Below, one piece after another: positions 32,716 through 42,322 of a stretch of DNA of 64,000 nt. A model generated the notes under the pieces. It made no database searches, had not been told where the DNA came from, and worked only from the letters and a program-made list of their open reading frames with translations. The stretch is from Bacteroidales bacterium (GTDB lineage Bacteria > Bacteroidota > Bacteroidia > Bacteroidales > GCA-2748055): assembly GCA_029210585.1 (NCBI GenBank), contig JARGFP010000008.1, positions 82,057-146,056 of the forward strand. The letters are read 5' to 3'. Positions within the stretch are counted from its first letter, which is position 1. Each line of letters starts with the position of its first letter. Made by a program: the position numbers and the translations under genes.

Positions 32716-33039
32716 ATGGATAAAAAGCAGATCAAAGAGATCATTCTCAAAGAGATCAGTAAGACTGAGCGGCTGATCAGTGACTACAGGGATATGAGCC
32801 AGCCCGTTGAACCGGACAATGCCATCGGGCGTATTTCCAGGATGGACGCGATCAACAATCAGAGTGTCACAGAGGCTTCCCTCCGACAGGCTGAGGAGAA
32901 ACTCAGGAACCTCAACAGGGTGTTATCCAGGATCGACACCAATGATTTCGGCATCTGTCAGAAATGCGGAAAGGAGATTCATATACGACGCATCATGATA
33001 CGACCCGAGAGTTTGCTTTGCGTGAACTGTGCCCGATAG
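32716..33039 (+). CDS. TraR/DksA-type zinc-finger protein
   Basis: RIDTNDFGICQKCGKEIHIRRIMIRPESLLCVNCA. Confidence 0.9.
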   Translation: MDKKQIKEIILKEISKTERLISDYRDMSQPVEPDNAIGRISRMDAINNQSVTEASLRQAEEKLRNLNRVLSRIDTNDFGICQKCGKEIHIRRIMIRPESLLCVNCAR

Positions 33040-33139
33040 AGAGATACAATTCATATATTTGCACTGTACCTCTCGCAAGGCAGGGAAAGCATCTATAACA
33101 GTATTTCCGGAACAACGATGGTAATAAAACAAGTCCAGA

Positions 33140-34099
33140 ATGCATAGAAAGAAAGCAATGATGCAGAAACAACTACTGGTTCTTTTGCCGCTCTTCTGGT
33201 TGCTGACCGCTTGTGCACAACCATCCCTGCTCACGCCAGGCCTAGCGAAAGCTGAAATAAATGGTGACACGATCTGGTACCATGTCGTTGGTGACGGAAA
33301 CTCCACCCCGATCCTCATGCTCCATGGCGGTCCGGGAGGCACCTCCTATTCCATGTATGCCCTGTCTCCGCTGGCAGATGATTACACGCTGATCCTGTTC
33401 GACCAGGTCGGAACCGGCAGGTCAGGGAATCTGCAGGATACATCACTGATGCGCATGGACTATTTTGTGGACCAACTGCACGCATTCGTGGAAAGTCTGG
33501 GACTGAAAGATTACATTGTGTACGGTCACTCCTGGGGCACCATGCTGGCGCTTGATTATTACCTGGAACATCCTGAAGGGATCCAGGCGATGATTATGAA
33601 CAGCCCGCTTGTGAGCACCGATTACTGGATGAAAGATGCCGATACACTGATAGCGACATTGCCTGACACTGTTCAGCAGATCATCAAAAAGAGCAATGCG
33701 GAAGCACAATATGATTCCCCGGAATACCAGTATGCCAAGTGGGTGCATTACAAAAATTTCATTTCCAGGGGAGAACGGGTTGCAGGCCCCGACTCGTTGA
33801 AGCGGGTGCCGGGCAATCGACTGATGTACTTGTATATGTGGGGACCAAGTGAATTCCGTTCCACGGGAACCCTGCAGGATTATGACCGGCTGGACCGGCT
33901 TAACGAACTGGTTGTTCCCGTCCTCTGGATAACGGGTGAATATGATGAAGCCCGTCCTGCCACAGTGAAGTACTTCCACACCCTGGACCCCGGATCTGAT
34001 TTTGCCGTGATCCCGGATGCAGGACATGGCACCATGCATGACAACCAGGCGGATAATGTCCGGTTGATCCGTGAGTTCCTGGGGAAACACGGATGGTAG
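33140..34099 (+). CDS. Proline iminopeptidase-like alpha/beta hydrolase, lipoprotein
   Basis: LLTACAQP lipobox; MLHGGPGGTSYSMYALSPL, GHSWGTMLALDYY. Confidence 0.9.
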   Translation: MHRKKAMMQKQLLVLLPLFWLLTACAQPSLLTPGLAKAEINGDTIWYHVVGDGNSTPILMLHGGPGGTSYSMYALSPLADDYTLILFDQVGTGRSGNLQDTSLMRMDYFVDQLHAFVESLGLKDYIVYGHSWGTMLALDYYLEHPEGIQAMIMNSPLVSTDYWMKDADTLIATLPDTVQQIIKKSNAEAQYDSPEYQYAKWVHYKNFISRGERVAGPDSLKRVPGNRLMYLYMWGPSEFRSTGTLQDYDRLDRLNELVVPVLWITGEYDEARPATVKYFHTLDPGSDFAVIPDAGHGTMHDNQADNVRLIREFLGKHGW

Positions 34100-34224
34100 C
34101 AATTGAGCAGGGGAACTACTCCCCTTCCCTTGAGCTGGCATTCAGGATCGCCAGGCAATTCAACACACCGCTTGAAAGAGTCTTCACATACGAAAAACCA
34201 GGTCCTGACGACGTTGTAAAATAA
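34093..34224 (+). pseudogene. XRE-family HTH regulator, C-terminal remnant
   Basis: MVAIEQGNYSPSLELAFRIARQFNTPLERVFTYEKPGPDDVVK*; first HTH helices missing. Confidence 0.72.
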
Positions 34225-34329
34225 TTGTGTTGGTTTTTACTGCATGCAGTGCCACATTTCTGCAAGAATGCTTATTTTTAAGGATGTGCAGAAACGATGT
34301 ACAGAAAAATATAATATAATAAAACAATT

Positions 34330-34555
34330 AATACTGGCTGCTGCCGTCGAGGATTTCAAATCGGTACGGTGGTTCATCGATTGCGGCGACGACGATTTCC
34401 TGTACGAAGGGAACAGCCTGATCCACATTGCCATGAAAAAGCGGAACATTCCCCATGAATACAGGGTAAGGGACGGCGCACATAACTGGACCTACTGGCG
34501 CGAATCACTTCCCGTGTTACTGGCGTTTGTTTCGGATGCTTTTCACCAGCACTGA
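34330..34555 (+). pseudogene. Putative esterase (Esterase_D/FrmB-like), C-terminal remnant
   Basis: Within ORF 34244-34555: FIDCGDDDFLYEGNSLIHIAMKKRNIPHEYRVRDGAHNWTYWRESLPVLLAFVSDAF; catalytic Ser region absent. Confidence 0.75.
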
Positions 34556-34717
34556 CAACCGGTAAGATAAGAACTTGCCGTTTGGGAAAACCCGTCGCCC
34601 GCATGATTCCATACTTATGCAAACTTCCCATGATCTTCTGTTATTATCCTGATTTTTTTCTATTTTAGGATATCATAAATGCAATGGAATTCAATTAACC
34701 GCCACATCCAATAAATT

Positions 34718-36592
34718 ATGCATACCCAAAAACACACACTGTTCCTTGGTGGTGGGATCATTTTGATCTCCAGCTTGTTTTCATTTGGCATATCCGCCCA
34801 GGTTAAGGAACCGAGCAGAGCTCCGGATGCTGATGCCGTCCCAGTCTTCTTAAATGGCGAGGCACAGATAGTGGAAGCGTTCAGTGATCCGGACAAATGG
34901 ATCCGGCATGACCTGTGGGTAGAGACTGAATTTGATACCGACGGTGATGGCAGACCAGACCGTATGCATGTAGCTGTCACCCGCCCCTACCAGACTGAAA
35001 CCAGCGGATTGAAATTACCCGTTGTATATAATACGAGTCCGTATTTCGCAGGCACCGCTTCAGGTTCCTCAAAATATTTCTGGAATCCAAGGCACAACCT
35101 GGGGGAACAACCTCCCGTGCGGATTCATCCCCCGGAGATAAAAAGACGCGGTGAACGTCCTGTCATCTCCCGCGGACATGTGGGTACATGGGTGCCGAGG
35201 GGCTATATCGTGGTCCACTCCTCCTCACCCGGAACCGGTCTGTCTGACGGCGCTCCCACCGTAGGTGGTGACAATGAATCGCTTGCTCCCAAGGCGGTGA
35301 TCGACTGGCTCTGCGGGCGTGCCAAAGGCTATACTGAACGGGAAGGTGGTGAAGAGGATCTGCCTATTGGTCAACCGGCAAGGTGGGTATGACCGGGACA
35401 TCATACAACGGGACCCTCCCGCTGGCTGCAGCAACCACCGGTGTGGAAGGACTGGAGGCCATTATTCCGGTTGCACCGAATACTTCCTATTATCATTATT
35501 ACAGGTCCAACGGGCTGATCAGGCACCCGGGCGGATGGATGGGTGAAGATATCGACGTATTGTATGATTTCATTCACAGTGGTGATGAAACAAAGCGCGT
35601 GTACAATAATACCGTGGTCCGCGACAAGGAGCTTATTGAAGGAATGGACAGGATTACCGGAGACTGGAACGAGTTCTGGGCAGGAAGGGACTACCTGCTG
35701 GACATGGAACAGATGAAAGCAGCCTTGCTGATGTCCCACGGTTTCAATGACTGGAACGTGATGCCGATCCACAGCTACAGGATCTACAGGGCTGCAAAGG
35801 AAAAAGGCATCCCGGCAAAGATATTCTACCACCAGGAAGGACATGGCGGTCCTCCCCCGCTCTGGCTGATGAACAAGTGGTTTACGCGCTACCTGCATGG
35901 TGTTGAGAACGGGGTGGAGGACCTGCCGGATGCTTGGATCGTGCGGGAAGATGATGACAGGTCGGATCCCACACCTTATGAAGATTTTCCCAACCCGGTG
36001 TCAGAGCCAGTTGCATTCTTCCTTTCTCCCGGCGCGCCGGAGCAAGGTGCACTGACCCCTCCGCAAAGAAAGGAACCAGGGTACAGAGACGCTTACAGAC
36101 AATTTCTCATTTTCCGGGTCGGCGCTTGCACAGGCAGAAATAACGGAACATCGTCTGCTTTATGTCACAAAACCGCTCAATGACAGCGTACATATCTCAG
36201 GCCTCCCGGAAATGACCGTCAGGCTGGCCAGCAGTGAGCCCTATGCCAACCTGTCGGTCTGGCTTGTTTCCTTGCCCTGGAATGAAGGAAGAAGGGCAAA
36301 GATCACTGACAACATCATCACACGTGGCTGGGCGGATCCGCAAAATTACAAGTCTATCTCAGAAAGTGAGCCTTTGATCCCGGACAAATTCTACGAGGTC
36401 ACCTTCAACCTGCAGCCCGATGACCAGGTGATCATGCCCGGACAACAGATCGGACTGATGATCTTTTCCAGTGACAAGGACTTCACGCTCTGGCCCGATC
36501 CCGGCACCAGGCTGACCATCGACCTGGACGGAACGTTCATGACCCTGCCGGTTGTGGGAGGAGTGAAAGCCATCGAAAAGGCAATCAGATAA
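34718..36592 (+). pseudogene. CocE/NonD (X-Pro dipeptidyl-peptidase type) hydrolase split by two frameshifts
   Basis: ORFs 34718-35392 (frame 2), 35383-36183 (frame 1), 36212-36592 (frame 2) form one protein; AYWSTGKVGMTGTSYNGTLPLAAATTG is encoded out of frame before 35383 and TLTDNFSFSGSALAQAEITEHRLLYVTKPLNDSVHISGLPEMTVRL before 36212. Confidence 0.85.
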
Positions 36593-36678
36593 CCCTGTTT
36601 TGAAGTAATGCAATATATTTGCATGAAAACAAGGGCATCAACCCACCAGTAGACATCAACTTTAATCAACAAAAAACA

Positions 36679-38268
36679 ATGACGAAATACTGTATTTTCT
36701 CCGCAGTGGTGCTGTACCTTTCTGCGACACAACTGAATGCGCAACCCGACTCCATATTCAACAGGATCATTGAAACCGGCACCACCGACAACCATACCAT
36801 GGAGCACCTGGATGTACTGAGCAATCGCATCGGAGGCCGGCTGATCGGCTCAGATGCATATGAAAATGCGGCTGTATGGGCGGCTACTAAGTTCAATGAG
36901 TGGGGTATGGAGGTCGTTTTTGATGAAGTGGGGGAACTGCCCGTGGGATTCAACCGGGGACCCTGGTTTGGTAAGCTGCTTTCGGAAAACGGGACAAACC
37001 TGCATTTTGCCACACCCTCTTATACCTCGGGAACCAGGGGAGTGCAGCGCGGACATGTGCTGATTGAGCCAAAAACAGAAGCAGAATTCGACCGTATGAA
37101 AGGTAAACTGAAGGGCGCATGGGTCCTGATCTCGGGAGAAAATGAAGGATGGCCCATCGACTGGTCGCCAACAGGCGACAGCATCAGGGATTCCATCAGG
37201 GAAGAGAACATCCGTATTTCAGAGGAAAACCGAAGGATTCGCAGGGAGAACAGTGAAAATGAGGGCAAACGCAGGTACGAAGCGCAGGAATTGCTGGAAC
37301 CGATCGTCGCGCCTGCCCTTTTCTACCGGGAAATGGTCGATGCGGGCATCCTGGGGATCATACAGTCATCGAAAGTTCCCATCCGCGTCATGTACGACAG
37401 GAAAAACCTGTTTAAAATGACATTTGACTCATTGCCGCCGGTGCCCGACATCAAACTGGAGGAGCACCAATACAAGTTGATCTACCAAATGGCCAGTGAA
37501 CGGCGCTATTTTCAGCTGGAATTCGATATCAGGAACCATTTCAAGATGGGGCCTGTCAAATACCACAATGTAATCGGGATTATTCCCGGGACTGAATATC
37601 CAGAGGAATATGTGATCATGGGTGGACACCTGGATGCCTATGATGTCGCCACGGGAGGAGTGGATGACGGATCAGGTGTATCTCCCACGATGGAAGCTGC
37701 CAGGCTGATCATGGAAGCCGGGGGGAAACCGAAACGAACCATCCTCGTGGTCCTGTGGGCCGGGGAAGAGTTCGGATTGTATGGTTCCAGGAGCTGGGTT
37801 ACCCGGTTTGAACAGGATCTTGACAAAGTTTCCAACATGATCAATCGAGACGGCGGACCGACCGTTCCTGCATCCATCACTGTTTCTGAAGCCATGAAAG
37901 CGGATTTTATTCCCATCGTGGATGCCATCAACAGGATCAACCCGGAATTTCCCCTGGAGCTAAAAACCAGGGAACCGCTGGAACGTCCCAAACGTGCGTG
38001 GGGAACCGATAGCGGGCCCTTCGCTGTAAAAGGCGTCCCCACCATTGGTTTTCAGAATGCAGATCCGCGGGGTTATGATTTTGATTACCGGGAGATCTGG
38101 CATACGGAGCGTGACCTGTACAACATGAGCATCCCCGTGTACCAGGAACATGCAGCGATCGCCACTGCCATCCTGGCTTACGGTATCGCAGATCTCGACC
38201 ATTTGCTCGACCGCGAAGGGTACTATGTTGAAGAAACATCCGGAGAAAAGAAGAAAAAACAGGATTGA
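36679..38268 (+). CDS. M28-family metallopeptidase (carboxypeptidase Q-like)
   Basis: YVIMGGHLDAYDVATGGVDDGSGVSPTMEAARLI, VVLWAGEEFGLYGS. Confidence 0.92.
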   Translation: MTKYCIFSAVVLYLSATQLNAQPDSIFNRIIETGTTDNHTMEHLDVLSNRIGGRLIGSDAYENAAVWAATKFNEWGMEVVFDEVGELPVGFNRGPWFGKLLSENGTNLHFATPSYTSGTRGVQRGHVLIEPKTEAEFDRMKGKLKGAWVLISGENEGWPIDWSPTGDSIRDSIREENIRISEENRRIRRENSENEGKRRYEAQELLEPIVAPALFYREMVDAGILGIIQSSKVPIRVMYDRKNLFKMTFDSLPPVPDIKLEEHQYKLIYQMASERRYFQLEFDIRNHFKMGPVKYHNVIGIIPGTEYPEEYVIMGGHLDAYDVATGGVDDGSGVSPTMEAARLIMEAGGKPKRTILVVLWAGEEFGLYGSRSWVTRFEQDLDKVSNMINRDGGPTVPASITVSEAMKADFIPIVDAINRINPEFPLELKTREPLERPKRAWGTDSGPFAVKGVPTIGFQNADPRGYDFDYREIWHTERDLYNMSIPVYQEHAAIATAILAYGIADLDHLLDREGYYVEETSGEKKKKQD

Positions 38269-38375
38269 CCAGCGGGTTTTTCGGGCTCCCTGAAGATATA
38301 ATTGCAACATGATTGATGGTATATGCAGTAAAATACGGGACTGATCACATCAGGTAAATTTTCAATCGGGTAATA

Positions 38376-38405
38376 AACGTAGTTAAAAACGTGTTTAACT
38401 ACGTT
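38376..38405. repeat. Perfect 12-bp inverted repeat with 6-nt loop
   Basis: AACGTAGTTAAA-aacgtg-TTTAACTACGTT between convergent genes. Confidence 0.9.
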
Positions 38406-38427
38406 GTTTATAAAGCCGGGGGTGTTG

Positions 38428-38796
38428 TTACGCGGTACCTGTTTTTCGATCTCTCAGAATGAAAATGATAATTGCCATACGGGCAATCAGGAAGGCTGTT
38501 AGTCCGGCAAGGGGACCCAGGAGTGCCATCTTTAATCCGCCAGCCATCAGGCTCGGCGTTATCTCCCCTGCTGCCGCGATTTTATCAAAGGCCAAGATCA
38601 GACCATAGGTGCGTCCCAGGTAACCCCATGCAAGAGCGAACCATCCCAGGGATGCGATCAGTGATTTATTCCTCGGGGTTTTGTCACTTTCAAGCAATGT
38701 CCATATAAAAAGAGCAAGGATAATCAGAATCAGCAGCAGAATCGTATAGGTAATCAGTGGTCCGCCATCGTTCATTTTTTCAATAATTGATTTCAT
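38428..38796 (-). CDS. MotA/TolQ/ExbB-like small membrane protein
   Basis: ORF from MKSIIEKMNDGGPLITYTILLLILIILALFIWTLL...; GLILAFDKIAAAGEITPSLMAGGLKMALLGPLAGL resembles ExbB/MotA C-terminal helices. Confidence 0.65.
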   Translation of the reverse strand: MKSIIEKMNDGGPLITYTILLLILIILALFIWTLLESDKTPRNKSLIASLGWFALAWGYLGRTYGLILAFDKIAAAGEITPSLMAGGLKMALLGPLAGLTAFLIARMAIIIFILRDRKTGTA

Positions 38797-39010
38797 GTTA
38801 ATCTGGGTTTTAGGTGAATAATACATCTAAGATAATCCACCCTTCAATGCAAAATATTTTTTTACGATGAACAGTCGATCCTGCACCTGATTTTACCTTT
38901 TTTCCGATGCAAATTGTAAAATATCCCCCAATTCTGCAAAAACAGCCGCTAAAAGTGCAATTGGTCTATATTTTCGACCTGAAAGCGTTAGATTTTGTAA
39001 TATTGTTCCC

Positions 39011-40075
39011 ATGAATGCGCATCGAATAAGGCGCTGTCGCACGATCGCGATACACCTGCTGTTCTGGACGGCCGTATGGTTCCTGTATTACTACTTTTTC
39101 AGCTACAACTCAGAAGACATGGAATACGTGATCTGGTTCTCCAGCCTGCTGGTCCCCCTCACCATAGCCGTCACCTATTTTGCAGTCTATTACCTGATCC
39201 CCAATTACCTGCTGAAACAGGACTACAGCAGGTTTTCACTCTTCAGCTTTTACGTCCTGGTGGCTTCTTCCTATTTCATTGTTCTGATCATCTATGGCTG
39301 CCTTATTTTCCTGAAAAAATGGGATGCTACCAATATCCCGCCTATGATGAAGAATTTTTTCTTTGTACTGATGCTGGTCTACCTGGTCGTGGTCATTGTC
39401 GGCTTTATAACAGTGTTGAACCATAATTTCAAAACCGACAGGATGAACAAGGAATTGCAGAACAAAATCCTGACTGCACAGCTGCAGTTGAAAGACCAGG
39501 AATTGTATTACCTGAAGATGCAGATACATCCGCATTTCCTTTTCAATACACTGAATACGATTTACGGATTCGCCATCAGGCAATCGAAGCAGACCCCTGA
39601 GATCATCCTTCGGCTCTCCAACCTGTTGGATTACATTCTATACCAGGTCAACAAGCCTGCGGTAAGTATGAAAGAAGAGGTCCTGCACATCAGGGAATAC
39701 GTTGAACTGGAGCGCATCCGCTTCCAGGAAACGCTTCGGGTTGACATTGATACCAGTGAAATTGCAGACCAACTATTGATCCCCCCCATGTTGCTGATGC
39801 CCTTCGTGGAAAATGCATTTAAGCACGGCAGCATCCGTGACGGATTTTTGCGGATCACCATCGTTATCGAGGTTACCGGGAACAAATTATCTTTCATGAT
39901 TCGAAATACTGCTGATCCTGAAATATCCCGGGGCAAGGGGATCGGGCTGGAAAACATCAGGAAAAGACTGGATCTTCACTATGCCGACCTTTACAGGATC
40001 GACCAGGAACAAACTACATCAGAATACATTATACAACTGCAGATCGATAACCTAATGCAAATAAAAAATGTCTGA
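39011..40075 (+). CDS. LytS/YehU-type sensor histidine kinase
   Basis: LKMQIHPHFLFNTLNTIYGFAIRQS, MLLMPFVENAFKHGS. Confidence 0.93.
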   Translation: MNAHRIRRCRTIAIHLLFWTAVWFLYYYFFSYNSEDMEYVIWFSSLLVPLTIAVTYFAVYYLIPNYLLKQDYSRFSLFSFYVLVASSYFIVLIIYGCLIFLKKWDATNIPPMMKNFFFVLMLVYLVVVIVGFITVLNHNFKTDRMNKELQNKILTAQLQLKDQELYYLKMQIHPHFLFNTLNTIYGFAIRQSKQTPEIILRLSNLLDYILYQVNKPAVSMKEEVLHIREYVELERIRFQETLRVDIDTSEIADQLLIPPMLLMPFVENAFKHGSIRDGFLRITIVIEVTGNKLSFMIRNTADPEISRGKGIGLENIRKRLDLHYADLYRIDQEQTTSEYIIQLQIDNLMQIKNV

Positions 40076-40790
40076 ACCCATTCATTGCATCATCGTCGAT
40101 GATGAACCGATCGCCAGGGATATACTGAACGAACATCTTGGGAAAATTGACCGGATCAGGGTCATCGCGAGTTGCAAAAATGCATTGGAAGCGTTCAAAG
40201 CCATCAATGATTATCCGGTTGACCTTGTGTTCCTTGACATTAATATGCCGGAGATCGACGGTCTTGCCTTTGCCAGGTCCATGACCAGGCAGATCAAGGT
40301 AATTTTCACTACTGCATACAGGGACTATGCTGTGGATGGATTTGATCTCAGGGCAGTGGATTACTTGCTGAAGCCGGTCTCGTTTGAAAGGCTTTTGCAA
40401 TCCATTAATAAATACCTGGATGAATCGCAGGTTGAAGTTCACAGTACCAACAAGGAGCTTGTTTCAGAAAAGGACGATTCCCTCTATGTGCGGTCCGATC
40501 GCAAAATGATCAGGATCCGTTTTTCAGAGATTCTTTACCTGGAAAGTATCGGCGATTACCTGAAAATCCATTTGCAGAACAGAACCGTTGTCACAAGGGA
40601 AACAATGACTACACTGGAAGCAAAGCTGCCGGCCATGGAGTTTATCAGGATCCACAGGTCCTTCCTGGTTGCAAAAAAGGAAATTGATTCTTTTACGGCA
40701 GAATATGTGGAACTCGGGGGGATTCAGCTCCCCGTAAGCCGCAGCTACAAGGAGGATGTACTGACCAGGTTACATGAAAAAGACCGGTAG
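40068..40790 (+). CDS. LytTR-family response regulator
   Basis: CIIVDDEPIARDILNEHL, VFLDINMPEIDGL; C-terminal LytTR DNA-binding domain; 8-nt overlap with kinase. Confidence 0.95.
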   Translation: MSEPIHCIIVDDEPIARDILNEHLGKIDRIRVIASCKNALEAFKAINDYPVDLVFLDINMPEIDGLAFARSMTRQIKVIFTTAYRDYAVDGFDLRAVDYLLKPVSFERLLQSINKYLDESQVEVHSTNKELVSEKDDSLYVRSDRKMIRIRFSEILYLESIGDYLKIHLQNRTVVTRETMTTLEAKLPAMEFIRIHRSFLVAKKEIDSFTAEYVELGGIQLPVSRSYKEDVLTRLHEKDR

Positions 40791-40794
40791 GATC

Positions 40795-42309
40795 TCAGAG
40801 CAGCGTATCTTCATCTTCCAGCATCGGGTTGTCGTAGAAAATTTTGCGTTCAACCTCAAAATCGTACAACGTGAGGATCCTGATATAAAAAAATGATTCC
40901 CAGTAGTCTTCGATCGAACGTATATAGTCCCGCTTGGCAGACTCCCGTTCACTCAATGAGATTTTCAGTTCCGTGATACTGATCTCCCCGTTCTGGAACT
41001 TTTTCTGGGCGATCTTATAACCGTTTTCTGCTACCTTATCGGCCTCTTCTGCTGTTTTCAGTTGTTCTTTTAACAGGTTGAAACGTTCCACCTGGACTAC
41101 GACCCTGCGATCGAAATCCTTCATATCCCTTTCCACATCGTAGAGCACCAGGTCGCGCTGCGACTCTGCCAGTTTCACCTGTGAGGCAGACCGCCCCCAG
41201 TCGAGGATCGGAACACGCACAGAAAGCTGAACGAACTGTTGCTGCTCGGGCTGCTCATAAATGCCGCCCAGTACTTCTGAAGAGTTAGACAAACCATAAC
41301 TTCCACTCAACGTAGCACTCAGGCTGTTGTCCCTTTTCGCCTGTTCGAGTTCCCTTTCTGCATTGAGCAATCGTTGCTGGAAATTGATCACATCATCCTT
41401 GTTTTCCTTTGCTTCACTAAGCGCTTTCTCCGGATCAATGTAAAACAGGGTCATCTCCAGCGGGATCATTAACTCGATTTTAGTGGATTGATCCAGGTTG
41501 ATATAGGATTTCAGTTCAAAATCGGCATTCCGCAGGTCCATGTCTGCATTCCGTACAGATTTCTGTGCATTGAGCACTGCCAGCCTGATGCGGGAATAGT
41601 CGTTCTCAGAGATCGTTCCCAGCCCCCGGCGGACTTCGGCTATTTCCAGGTTATCCTGGCTGTTCTCCAGGTTGCTCCTGGCCAGCTCATAATTTGTTTG
41701 TATACGCAAATAGCTAAAAAACAGTGCCGTAGAACGGTGTGCAATCTCCTCGATGGTCTCCAGGTAATCCCGCTGTCCCCGTTCATACTCCAGGGGAGCG
41801 GTTTTCCTGTACCACTTTGCCCAGTTGTACTGAAAAATGGGCTGATTGATCCCGATGTAAATGGGGCTGCTAGAGAACTCCTGGTCAGCGGACAGGATAT
41901 TATTGATCCCATAGACTGAAGTGGCTGCATAAATGGAGGTATTGGTCTGCGGGATGGTTTGGTTCAATGAAAGGTTTGCCGAAGCAGAAAGTCGGCGGAT
42001 TCTCCGGAAATTTATACTGCCATCTTGCTGTGTAATAGGGTTATTGGTATTCTCAAATTCTGGCAGTTTCCCTTTCAACAGCAACTGGGGCCGGAAACGT
42101 GTCTGGTAATTCCTGAACCGCCAGTAGGAATTCACATTGGTATTCTGGGCATATTTGATGGCAGATGACTGGGTAATTGCCAGGTCGATCACATTCTGAA
42201 GACTCAGCTTAAAGGCCATCGTATCTTGCTGCAGTGCCGGTTCCTGGGCAGAAACAGCTGACAGCATCCAACCTGACAATATTAAAGCAATAAAGGTCTT
42301 TGAAATCAT
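40795..42309 (-). CDS. TolC-family outer membrane efflux protein
   Basis: Signal peptide MISKTFIALILSGWMLSAVSAQ; coiled-coil TolC organisation. Confidence 0.88.
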   Translation of the reverse strand: MISKTFIALILSGWMLSAVSAQEPALQQDTMAFKLSLQNVIDLAITQSSAIKYAQNTNVNSYWRFRNYQTRFRPQLLLKGKLPEFENTNNPITQQDGSINFRRIRRLSASANLSLNQTIPQTNTSIYAATSVYGINNILSADQEFSSSPIYIGINQPIFQYNWAKWYRKTAPLEYERGQRDYLETIEEIAHRSTALFFSYLRIQTNYELARSNLENSQDNLEIAEVRRGLGTISENDYSRIRLAVLNAQKSVRNADMDLRNADFELKSYINLDQSTKIELMIPLEMTLFYIDPEKALSEAKENKDDVINFQQRLLNAERELEQAKRDNSLSATLSGSYGLSNSSEVLGGIYEQPEQQQFVQLSVRVPILDWGRSASQVKLAESQRDLVLYDVERDMKDFDRRVVVQVERFNLLKEQLKTAEEADKVAENGYKIAQKKFQNGEISITELKISLSERESAKRDYIRSIEDYWESFFYIRILTLYDFEVERKIFYDNPMLEDEDTLL

Positions 42310-42322
42310 TTCAACATCGACA

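Noticed and set aside
33054-33061. TATATTTG element upstream of the proline iminopeptidase-like gene (also 36614-36621 and TATCTTTG at 27796-27803)
   Set aside because: -7-like motifs without a TTTG at proper spacing; not reported as promoters.
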